The translations under genes were made by a program, and so were the position numbers. A stretch of DNA of 5,690 nucleotides from a bacterium (GTDB lineage Bacteria; UBP13; UBA5359): NCBI GenBank assembly GCA_028699365.1, contig JAQVUQ010000195.1:1-5690 (forward strand), read 5' to 3'. Positions 1 to 5,206 of the stretch are shown here, piece by piece; positions within the stretch are counted from its first letter, which is position 1, and each line of letters starts with the position of its first letter. Below the pieces are notes generated by a model that made no database searches, was not told the origin of the DNA, and saw only the letters and a program-made list of their open reading frames with translations.

Positions 1-627
1 CCTCGGGAGAGCCGGAGGATAAGGCGCAGAAGAATTTTACAGACCCGGAATCAAAGATAATGCTCTCAGGAGACAAGTCATTTATCCAGGGGTATAACGC
101 CCAGGCCGCCGTAGACAGTGAGTATCAGGTTATAGTAGCGGAGATGGTAACGAATCAGGCCTCTGATGCCCTGCATGCGGAGACGATGGTTACAAGGATA
201 GAAGAGAACACCGGAAAAGTGCCCGACGAGATGAGTCTGGATGCAGGCTACTATTCAGAAGCCAACGTAGAGAAGCTGGAGCAGAAAGGGATAGACGTAT
301 ATATGCCGCCATGCCGTCTCAAGCACCGGGAGTATCGGGAAGCGAAGCCGGAGGCTGTGACCGAAGATAGTACGGTCAGAGAGAGAATGAAGGCGAAAGT
401 ATTAACCGACGAAGGGCGGGCAAAGTATAGTCATCGCAAAGAAACAGTAGAGCCTGTATTCGGACAGATAAAGAGATGTAAGGGCTTTAGACAGTTCTCA
501 ATGCGTGGCCGGCAGGCATGTGAGCCTGATATGCACGACGCATAACCTACTTAAGCTGGCAAGGCATGGTGCAAAAGCAATGGCCGTGCAGGCAGGTGTG
601 TTGCTTGTGGAAAATGCCCCGGCATAA
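1..627 (+). pseudogene. IS1182-family DDE transposase, C-terminal part, frameshifted
   Basis: This is the C-terminal half of a DDE transposase that would cut and join the IS1182 ends. The open frame enters from the left edge (codons in register from base 3) and shows the family signature NFTDPES...FIQGYNAQAA at about 36-110. The second catalytic Asp lies in SLDAGYYSE (Asp codon 240-242) and the catalytic Glu in KETVEPVFGQIK (Glu codon 450-452). The first Asp lies outside the window. The frame stops at 545 after RGRQACEPDMHDA. In the next frame, from 520 to the stop at 625-627, the expected C-terminus VSLICTTHNLLKLARHGAKA continues. The conserved FRQFS...CTTHNLLKL block is therefore split between two frames, so a small indel lies near 513-522. 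No slippery run is present there, so I read it as an inactivating mutation. The ATG at 60 is internal, not the true start. Confidence 0.88.
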
Positions 628-682
628 ACGATTACAAGGCGGATGGATGCATTTTACTGATAAATCCGGCACCAATATATAT

Positions 683-710
683 GCCGGCTAAACGCAAGGA
701 AGCGTTCGGC
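683..710. repeat. Hairpin in the IS1182 tail
   Basis: AACGC (691-695) pairs with GCGTT (702-706) across a 6-base loop. An outer GCCG (683-686) pairs with CGGC (707-710), with four unpaired bases on the left arm. It lies between the transposase stop and the element end. There is no T-run after it, so it is more likely an end structure than an intrinsic terminator. Confidence 0.4.
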
Positions 711-723
711 TCTGCTATGCCGT

Positions 724-748
724 CTCAGCCTGTGATCTCAGGCTGGAG
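724..748. repeat. Hairpin near the IS1182 right end
   Basis: CAGCCTG (726-732) and CAGGCTG (739-745) form a 7-bp perfect stem around a 6-base loop. An alternative fold with one bulge extends it to CTC/GAG at 724-726 and 746-748. It could act as a weak terminator isolating the element, but the poly-T tail of an intrinsic terminator is missing. Confidence 0.4.
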
Positions 749-775
749 CAGCTTGGATAGTCGGACGGACTCCTA

Positions 776-788
776 CTGGGTCATTTGC
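776..788 (+). repeat. IS630 left terminal inverted repeat
   Basis: CTGGGTCATTTGC begins directly after the TA at 774-775. It pairs with 1859-1871, with mismatches only at positions 1 and 9. Confidence 0.85.
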
Positions 789-814
789 ATAATATTTATA
801 CATAGGTGTATAAT
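785..814 (+). promoter_or_regulatory. Likely promoter of the IS630 transposase
   Basis: A perfect -10 box TATAAT lies at 809-814. It is preceded, with an 18-base spacer, by TTGCAT (785-790), which keeps the TTG of a sigma-70/SigA -35 box. The -35 overlaps the left inverted repeat, an arrangement common in insertion sequences because transposase binding can then repress its own gene. The predicted start site is about 40 bases before the ATG at 862. Confidence 0.55.
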
Positions 815-861
815 CCGGTAGCAAGGTCAGATTGAATTGCAAACCGGAAGGAATGAAAGTT

Positions 862-1085
862 ATGTCCAGAGTGCATAAGGATCCACTGCGAGAACTCACG
901 GAAGAAGAGAGAAGCAGAATGGTCTGCCCGAGGTAAGCACCTACACAATCCTCAATACGTTGCATGATGCAGGGTATACGTGGCAAAAGAGCCGGACATG
1001 GTGCTCAACGGGTAAAGTGGTACGTAAACGCAAGGAGGGGCTTGTAGAGGTGACAGACCCTGAGGCAGATAAAAAAAGGGAATGA
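862..1085 (+). pseudogene. IS630 transposase, N-terminal remnant with internal deletion
   Basis: Translation most likely starts at the ATG at 862, about 10 bases after the purine-rich GGAAGG (846-851). The ATG at 853 is too close to that site. The first residues [20 protein letters not shown] are typical of the start of this IS630 subgroup, but the frame stops at 934-936. A second frame, from about 921 to the stop at 1083-1085, encodes [21 protein letters not shown]...DPEADKK, the stretch that normally leads into the catalytic domain. From memory of related proteins, roughly 100 residues containing the helix-turn-helix DNA-binding region should lie between these pieces. They are absent, so an out-of-frame internal deletion joins the two parts near 918-921. 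The catalytic part continues in a third frame from 1082. Confidence 0.82.
1071..1077 (+). other. A7 run at a -1 frame change in the IS630 transposase
   Basis: Seven As followed by GGG lie where the reading frame must move back one base to pass from ...DPEADKK into [13 protein letters not shown]. Slippage of the AAA codon by -1 would give [11 protein letters not shown], a continuous conserved sequence. Programmed -1 slippage at A-runs is known in several IS families. A simple one-base deletion in the A-run would look the same. Confidence 0.5.
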
Positions 1086-1822
1086 TCGAGCAAGCGTATA
1101 AAACAGCGGAAAGCGTAGGGCTGCCGGTATGGACAGAGGACGAAGCAGGTCCGTATCAGGCAATACCACAGCCGGGATATTCGTGGCAGCCTGCAGGACA
1201 TCCTGAAACCCAGCCTCATGAATATGTTCGTGGAGGCACGGCAAAATTCTTGACACTGTTTCATCCGGCAAGCGGCCAGGTGCGTGGCAAGCCGGTTACA
1301 CAGACCACGAATGCAGTGCTGCATCCGTGGCTTAAAGATGAACTCAGTAGTGTGCTTGAGACAATCCTGGAATCCGAAGAAGAAACGATTGAACGGAGTT
1401 GGGATTATTGGGGATATCCCAGTAAGCGGCTTGAAGAGTTCACTGGCAATCCGGCTGAGAAGGTGCGCATGTTATTAGTCCTGGACAATCTCAAGGGCCA
1501 TTACAGCAAAGACTTTGTCTCCTGGAGTCTTGAGCGCGGAATAGCGTTGTTGTATACGCCGCTGGGAGGGTCGTGGCTGAATATGGCCGAGTCGGTACAG
1601 CGTATTATTATTCGCCGAGCCCTGGACGGTCAGCACTATAAAAGCGCTATTGAGCTGATGGATGCGCTGGGTGCAGGAGTGCGTGGCTGGAATGCAAATC
1701 CAACGCCCTTTGTTTGGGTGGAAAACGCAGGGAAAGACGTCGGCGTGCCAGAGAACGGCGCCATGCTTTGGGCGGTTCAGGGACATATGCCGGCAAAGCG
1801 CTTGTGCCTCGAGGTAGAGTAA
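1082..1822 (+). CDS. IS630-family transposase, DD34E catalytic domain
   Basis: This 246-residue open frame holds the complete catalytic core of an IS630-family (DDE_3-type) transposase, which cuts element ends and joins them into TA targets. The three acidic residues are all present. Asp20 is in [10 protein letters not shown], Asp135 in [10 protein letters not shown] and Glu170 in [13 protein letters not shown]. The 34-residue spacing between the last two is the DD34E pattern of the family. The conserved [16 protein letters not shown] block is at about 45-60. The ATG at 1082 probably is not a native start: no good Shine-Dalgarno precedes it, and the conserved protein continues upstream in another frame across the A7 run. 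It would be made only by frameshifting or by internal initiation. On its own it lacks the DNA-binding domain, so independent activity is unlikely. The stop is 36 bases before the right inverted repeat. Confidence 0.88.
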   Translation: MIEQAYKTAESVGLPVWTEDEAGPYQAIPQPGYSWQPAGHPETQPHEYVRGGTAKFLTLFHPASGQVRGKPVTQTTNAVLHPWLKDELSSVLETILESEEETIERSWDYWGYPSKRLEEFTGNPAEKVRMLLVLDNLKGHYSKDFVSWSLERGIALLYTPLGGSWLNMAESVQRIIIRRALDGQHYKSAIELMDALGAGVRGWNANPTPFVWVENAGKDVGVPENGAMLWAVQGHMPAKRLCLEVE

Positions 1823-1858
1823 AGTCGTTGGAGGCGGCATAGTATGGCTATAAATTGG

Positions 1859-1871
1859 GCAAGTGACCCAC
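1859..1871 (-). repeat. IS630 right terminal inverted repeat
   Basis: GCAAGTGACCCAC directly precedes the TA at 1872-1873 and is the inverted partner of 776-788. It sits 36 bases after the transposase stop codon. Confidence 0.85.
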
Positions 1872-1922
1872 TACATCATAAGTTTTTGTCTGCAATCCGG
1901 AGTTAATCCTGTCAAACTTCAT
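1872..1922 (-). pseudogene. 5' end of an unidentified gene, cut off by insertion sequences
   Basis: On the minus strand an ATG at 1922-1920 follows a strong Shine-Dalgarno, GAGGTGG (1934-1928), with five bases between them. The frame then reads MKFDRINSGLQTKTYDV and reaches the TA target of the IS630 element at 1872-1873. Beyond that, the frame runs into insertion-sequence DNA and stops shortly. It starts 66 bases after the stop of the URO-D-family gene on the same strand, so it was probably the next gene of the same operon. Seventeen residues are too few to name a family. The strength of the ribosome site, its spacing and the position are the evidence. A chance start remains possible. Confidence 0.45.
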
Positions 1923-1966
1923 CCATACCACCTCAGATACATTACTGCCGAAGTCATATCCAGCCG

Positions 1967-1985
1967 CAGCAGATACTGACTGCTG
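1967..1985 (-). other. Small hairpin after the URO-D-family gene
   Basis: CAGCAG (1967-1972) and CTGCTG (1980-1985) form a 6-bp stem with a 7-base loop, directly downstream of the stop codon at 1991-1989. There is no T-run on the minus strand, so it is a poor terminator candidate. It lies upstream of the ribosome site of the truncated next gene. Confidence 0.25.
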
Positions 1986-1988
1986 GAG

Positions 1989-3035
1989 CTAGAAACAATG
2001 CATCCTCCCATGAAAATCCCTGCCTGAACGCAACGACGCTTCAGCATACGCCCGCGGGAACCCGATCAGATTGATGCCCTTGTCCAGGGTATTACCGTAT
2101 ATGGCTTCCATATCGTTCAATTCCGGCTGAGACATGGCAACGGCATACAATCCACGCATAGCTGACATGGCTTTGATATAGTGATCTCCACGGCCGCAAA
2201 AATGAATGCCTCCACCGCCGAATTTATCGAAAATCATCTGATCATACGGGCGTATAAACTCCTCGTACATCTGCGGAGACAGGTTCATGGCCGAATCGTT
2301 GCGCAGCATAATACGTCCTCGGTGCAACATCTGCCAGTGGACTGCATAATCGCCCGCAGGCGGCAGCAGCTTATACCACTCGCACATATAGGCGATATAA
2401 GTCTGTGTAATCAGCAGAAGCAGTTCATGCACCAACCCGACATTATCGTATATCTCCAGGAATAGACTGCTTCCCCAGAGCATTTCACAGACGTCCATCG
2501 GTCCCTGAAGATCGGGATGGTATATCGTTATGTATTTGCCGATCAAGGGATATTGCCGGCCTATGGCTGCAAACACCTCAGCCATTTCCAGGACTTTGCC
2601 CCCAAGCCCGCTGCAAAGATCCGGCACGCCCCTGTCCAGCAGCTTCCCGACATCTGCCGCTCCGCCGGCAAGCGGCCTGACGCCGGGCAAGGTGTTAAGT
2701 TTCTCATCCATAACGAACAGCTCTGCTCCAAATATGGAAGGCAGTATTACGGTACCATAATTACAACGTACGGCCGGCAATGCGCCGCTGTCCATTGCCA
2801 GAGTTTTAGAACAGACCCCATACTGTTGCAAGGCCATGGCATCGCAACTACCGATAGCGTTATTTACGGATACATCCGGCCAATCCAGGGTGGCCGGAAC
2901 AGACCGTCTCCTCTGCGGAAAGAAGTATCCCTTCTCAAACTTACCATCAGTAAAGCTCTTCCAGGAGTTATAGAGTTCATCTTCCACTTCCGGCAGTATG
3001 CGTTTTTCCAGATCTTCAAGATATCTTTCCAGCAC
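1989..3035 (-). CDS. Uroporphyrinogen decarboxylase (URO-D) family protein, methyltransferase-like
   Basis: A 348-residue cytosolic protein of the URO-D fold. This superfamily includes HemE and the MtaA/MtbA/CmuA corrinoid-linked methyltransferases. The C-terminal half carries the clearest signatures: RNDSAMNLSPQMYEEFIRPY (about 245-264), then GGGGIHFCGRGDHYI (273-287) with an HxC pair, His278 and Cys280. A late Cys347 in GRMHCF could supply a third thiol or zinc ligand, as in MtaA-type enzymes, though that is inference. HemE-type N-terminal substrate motifs are not apparent, so heme synthesis is unlikely. Methyl transfer to or from a corrinoid protein, or a related one-carbon reaction, is more plausible. 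The substrate cannot be told, because no corrinoid protein gene is visible. Translation starts at GTG (3035-3033), with GGAGGA five bases upstream (3046-3041). No signal peptide or membrane segment is seen. The gene looks full length, but insertion sequences and broken genes lie on both sides, so its original operon is lost. Confidence 0.88.
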   Translation of the reverse strand: MLERYLEDLEKRILPEVEDELYNSWKSFTDGKFEKGYFFPQRRRSVPATLDWPDVSVNNAIGSCDAMALQQYGVCSKTLAMDSGALPAVRCNYGTVILPSIFGAELFVMDEKLNTLPGVRPLAGGAADVGKLLDRGVPDLCSGLGGKVLEMAEVFAAIGRQYPLIGKYITIYHPDLQGPMDVCEMLWGSSLFLEIYDNVGLVHELLLLITQTYIAYMCEWYKLLPPAGDYAVHWQMLHRGRIMLRNDSAMNLSPQMYEEFIRPYDQMIFDKFGGGGIHFCGRGDHYIKAMSAMRGLYAVAMSQPELNDMEAIYGNTLDKGINLIGFPRAYAEASLRSGRDFHGRMHCF

Positions 3036-3060
3036 GGTTTTCCTCCCGGACTCATACTTT

Positions 3061-3190
3061 AAACCGGTTCTGTCCTCTCTGTTTACAGCCTGCGCAGGAA
3101 GAACTTATACTCGCCGTCTCCCTGATCCACTTTAAGCATGATCAGATATATTGATATCAAACATTGCTTACATCTGTTCATACCGGTTTA
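3061..3190. promoter_or_regulatory. Upstream region of the URO-D gene with paired ACCGGT boxes and a palindrome
   Basis: AAACCGGT (3061-3068) and its inverted copy ACCGGTTT (3182-3189) lie about 120 bases apart upstream of the GTG start. A perfect 10-bp palindrome TTGATATCAA lies between them at 3151-3160. Palindromes with a central CG, such as ACCGGT, resemble LacI-family operators, so the pair could be a regulator binding site. The right-hand copy lies just beyond the short broken gene end, inside its upstream part, which weakens this reading. I found no convincing -35/-10 pair on the minus strand here. Confidence 0.2.
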
Positions 3191-3290
3191 ATCGTTTTAA
3201 GCGTATAATTCGCCAATGATCCAGGAATTCCTTCTTTTTCGTAAAGTTTAAAAAGAAATCCTTATCTGCTTCACCGATGACTATTCCCAT
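3168..3290 (-). pseudogene. 3' fragment of an unidentified gene, truncated by the IS1634 element
   Basis: On the minus strand an open frame leaves the IS1634 inverted repeat and reads about 38 host residues to a TAA at 3170-3168. It includes GEADKDFFLNFTKKKEF and LDHWRIIRLKRLNRYEQM. The composition, with alternating charged and aromatic residues and a basic amphipathic stretch, looks like the C-terminus of a real protein rather than random translation. An ATG at 3290-3288 falls inside the IS inverted repeat itself, so any product begun there would be a chance fusion of 40 residues without a good ribosome site. The fragment ends 132 bases before the URO-D gene on the same strand. I do not recognise the family. 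It is probably the tail of a gene whose body was removed or displaced when the insertion sequence arrived. Confidence 0.4.
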
Positions 3291-3301
3291 CTTCCGCGAT
3301 A
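3286..3301 (+). repeat. IS1634 left terminal inverted repeat
   Basis: Sixteen bases, CCCATCTTCCGCGATA, identical to the reverse complement of 5170-5185. It lies 178 bases beyond the transposase stop codon. Confidence 0.92.
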
Positions 3302-3479
3302 CCAAATTGCTGTTACATCCAGACTCATACCGGCAGTTCATATCTATTGGCCGGTTGCATTTTTACCACTTCACTGAGCCGATTATCATAGTTTCCCCAT
3401 TGTTTCGGGGCCAATCTTACTGCTATCTATCGGATTGTTCCAAGCCGTTATGCTACCAAAGCCTTGGCATGAGGACAGA

Positions 3480-4619
3480 TTACACCCCAGCCAGTGTCTC
3501 AGAGGGCAACCCTATGCCAAGTGCATCAAGCAAATCTTTCTGTTGCGCCGACGGTTCCTCCAATAGCCAGGCTTCTCCTTCTCCTGACAGGCTAATCTTG
3601 TGGGCACAATAATCTCCAAAACTGTCCAGAACCTTGCGGCCTGTCCACCGTATGCCTGTCGCACGCCGATACATTACTTCGATACAACTGTAGATCATCA
3701 CTGCGATTACATACAGATACAGCAGTGCTTCCACCCGTTTATCGTTCTGCAACCATATCGGCCTCAATACCAGGTCCGTTTTCATATTGCGATGCCGGCT
3801 CTCCACCACATGTTGTTCCTTATGAAGGCTGAACACTTCTTCTGCCGGCTTCTCCTTCATATCCGTTACCACCACATATTTCCCGTCCTGTTTATCCCGT
3901 TCCTTAAGGGCATCCTCTTCACGCCACCAGCACAGTGTCAACTCTCCGTCTTTTCCCGCCAACTCATAGCCGATGTATCGGCCAAAGGGCGGCTTCAACG
4001 CTGCTTCAATCTGTTCTTTGGCATATTCGCCATGGGCATAGCGCCGCCGGTTCAGATATCCGGCTATCTCTTCCAGTCGCTTCTCTATCTTTTTCAGGGC
4101 TTTCTCGCGCCCTTCCCGATCATCTTTGGCCTTGCGCTCACTGTGCACTACCAGAGCCCTCACCTCAAGATCCGGTGCCGAAACTTTTGTCGACGGTTTC
4201 AAGGTTATGGCGCTCTCTGCTATCCGATACACGTTCTTCGGATCGTGTTGACTGCTATAGCTCGATACCTGAAATTCACTCTCCGCTATTCCCTCGATCC
4301 ATCCCTTCGGTATCAGTTTCCGGCTCAGCGGACATACGAAATGATGCTTTGCCTGCTGCAACCCCCACAGGTTCTCAAAGGTGGCGAAGATACGATCCGT
4401 TACAAATGTCCGGCTGCCTCCCAATAGCTCGCTTACTTTCTCCACCGCTGCCGGAAAGGTGCCTATCCCGTTCTCATTGCCCGGCAGGGGCTTGCCATAC
4501 ACTACCAGCCCCTCCGAACCCACTGCATCCAAGCCTACATTGATCTGCTTGTCTTCGCTTTCCAGCGCGTTATACCCGTGCGTGATCTTCTCGCTGCCTT
4601 CATATTCTCCGCTTAGCAA
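3480..4619 (-). pseudogene. IS1634-family transposase, catalytic C-terminal portion
   Basis: This 379-residue frame carries most of the RNase H-like catalytic domain of an IS1634-family (IS4 superfamily) transposase. It opens with the conserved LSGEYEGSEKITHGYN strand. The second catalytic Asp is probably Asp75 in FVTDRIF, and the catalytic Glu is Glu273 in HVVESRHRNMKTDL, followed by the family's LRPIWLQNDKRVEALLYLYVIAV segment. A basic, Lys/Glu-rich helical insert lies at about 160-190. The apparent TTG start at 4619 is only the first start-like codon after the frame change. In this frame, conserved-looking residues SASAV precede it back to about 4631, and the true N-terminus lies in the frame ending at 4613. 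No ribosome site suits separate translation. The first catalytic Asp, expected just before ASAV, is missing in both frames. Confidence 0.85.
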
Positions 4620-5053
4620 TACCGCTGATGCACTCCGCCTGCCACCGGCTCAAATCGGCTCACCAGATTCAGTGATATTTCCTGCAACACTTCCTCTGCC
4701 GGGGGCAGAAAGACATCCAGGGCATCTCCCATCCGGTCATCATTGAAATGCTCTGCGGCAACTCCATAACTGAAGGCCATTCCGGAACGATCTGCCCATT
4801 CCTCCATCCGATACAACGGCGCTCTCTTTTTACCCAGACTGTCTACTATATGCGCTACCAGCGCTTCCAATGCCGCACTGTGGGTCAATTCCCGCTGCCG
4901 CTTCATCGGAACATGTTTATCTACTATCCCTCGAAATCCCAACAGCTTCAATAACGGCAGAACTATCGGTATTCGTCCTAAGTTTTTACGTTCTGTTACT
5001 CTTACCCGCTCCGCAAACTCCTTTGACTTTTGCGATGCATACCATGGGGCCAT
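4613..5053 (-). pseudogene. IS1634-family transposase, N-terminal portion (DUF4277-like)
   Basis: This is the 5' part of the same transposase gene. It starts at the ATG at 5053-5051, with AAGGA (5069-5065) 11 bases upstream. The 146 residues match the DUF4277-type N-terminal region of IS1634 transposases. RIPIVLPLLKLLGFRGIVDKHVP is at about 28-50, LTHSAALEALVAHIVDSL at 56-73, PLYRMEEWA at 79-87 and HFNDDRMGDALDVF at 102-115. The frame then runs to VSRFEPVAGGVHQRYC and stops at 4615-4613, about 7 bases inside the start of the catalytic frame. Conserved sequence resumes in the other frame at SASAVLLSGEYE, so a deletion of one base or, better, four bases has occurred near 4630-4637. No slippery heptamer is present. 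Confidence 0.83.
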
Positions 5054-5134
5054 GATCTAATCATTCCTTGCTACGTTGATTTGCTGCAATCCTAAACTCT
5101 GTTAAGCTCCATCCTTCGTCGTTTCTCATCTATT

Positions 5135-5163
5135 ATTATGCCTATTTTTCACGCTCAAGGCAA
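5135..5163 (-). promoter_or_regulatory. Likely promoter of the IS1634 transposase
   Basis: Read on the minus strand, TTGCCT (5163-5158) and CATAAT (5140-5135) are separated by exactly 17 bases. They match a SigA -35/-10 pair at 4 of 6 and 5 of 6 positions. The pair lies just inside the right inverted repeat and about 80 bases upstream of the ATG at 5053, a usual place for a transposase promoter. Read-through from polX, which points the same way, could add transcription. Confidence 0.5.
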
Positions 5164-5169
5164 ATTCCT

Positions 5170-5185
5170 TATCGCGGAAGATGGG
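5170..5185 (-). repeat. IS1634 right terminal inverted repeat
   Basis: TATCGCGGAAGATGGG, the exact inverted partner of 3286-3301. It lies just upstream of the transposase promoter and 21 bases after the polX stop codon. Confidence 0.92.
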
Positions 5186-5206
5186 TTTAGAAGCTTGTCC
5201 TACATA

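Larger units (their letters stand above)
1..775 (+). mobile_element. IS1182-family insertion sequence, 3' part
   Basis: The left part of the window is the distal portion of an IS1182-family element: the C-terminal half of its transposase followed by about 150 bases of non-coding end. The element begins before the window, so its left inverted repeat cannot be seen. The right tip is probably around 758-775, where the sequence TCGGACGGACTCCTA resembles an insertion sequence terminus. The exact boundary cannot be fixed without the other end, because an IS630-family element is inserted at the TA at 774-775 and may separate the last bases of this element from the host. The non-coding tail 628-757 holds two hairpins and no gene. 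Confidence 0.75.
776..1871 (+). mobile_element. Complete IS630-family insertion sequence, internally deleted, flanked by TA
   Basis: The element is 1096 bp. Its left end CTGGGTCATTTGC (776-788) matches the reverse complement of its right end, GTGGGTCACTTGC (1859-1871), at 11 of 13 positions, and weaker similarity continues inward. Both ends are directly flanked by TA (774-775 and 1872-1873). IS630/Tc1-type elements are known to insert at TA and duplicate it. The element carries one + strand transposase gene with its own promoter near the left end. The transposase has lost most of its N-terminal region and has two frame changes, so this copy is probably non-autonomous. Because the inverted repeats remain, it could still be moved by a related transposase supplied in trans. 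It lies at or next to the right end of the IS1182 element, so it inserted later. Confidence 0.9.
3286..5185 (-). mobile_element. Complete IS1634-family insertion sequence
   Basis: The element is 1900 bp and is bounded by perfect 16-bp inverted repeats, CCCATCTTCCGCGATA at 3286-3301 and its reverse complement at 5170-5185. Inside is one transposase gene on the minus strand with its own promoter next to the right repeat. The gene is split by a frameshift at about 4620-4635. About 178 bases between the left repeat and the transposase stop (3302-3479) hold no gene that I can support, only a weak CCCC/GGGG hairpin near 3394-3411. The bases just outside the repeats (CTATT on the left, TTTAG on the right) do not match, so there is no visible target-site duplication, although this family normally makes one of about 5-6 bp. 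Confidence 0.9.

Noticed and set aside
941-1324. Overlapping minus-strand open frames across the IS630 element.
   Set aside because: The + strand encodes conserved IS630 transposase motifs here. The antisense frames are Cys/Arg/Leu-rich and unlike any family I know.
1872-1991. The URO-D frame continues open for about 39 codons after its TAG stop, raising the idea of amber read-through or pyrrolysine.
   Set aside because: The protein already ends at a natural family length. The later part of the open stretch is explained by a separate ATG with its own ribosome site, no read-through signal is visible, and URO-D-fold methyltransferases are not known to use pyrrolysine.
2517-3062. Open frame of 181 codons on the + strand opposite the URO-D gene.
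   Set aside because: It is a shadow of a well-conserved minus-strand gene, with no recognisable motif.
3232-3257. TTCTTTTT/AAAAAGAA inverted repeat considered as an intrinsic terminator.
   Set aside because: The stem is only A/T-rich with a 10-base loop, has no GC core, and falls inside the protein-like fragment at 3168-3290.
3600-4427. Long + strand open frame of 275 codons opposite the IS1634 transposase.
   Set aside because: It is antisense to a conserved transposase, has low-complexity His/Cys/Pro-rich composition and shows no ribosome site or family motif.
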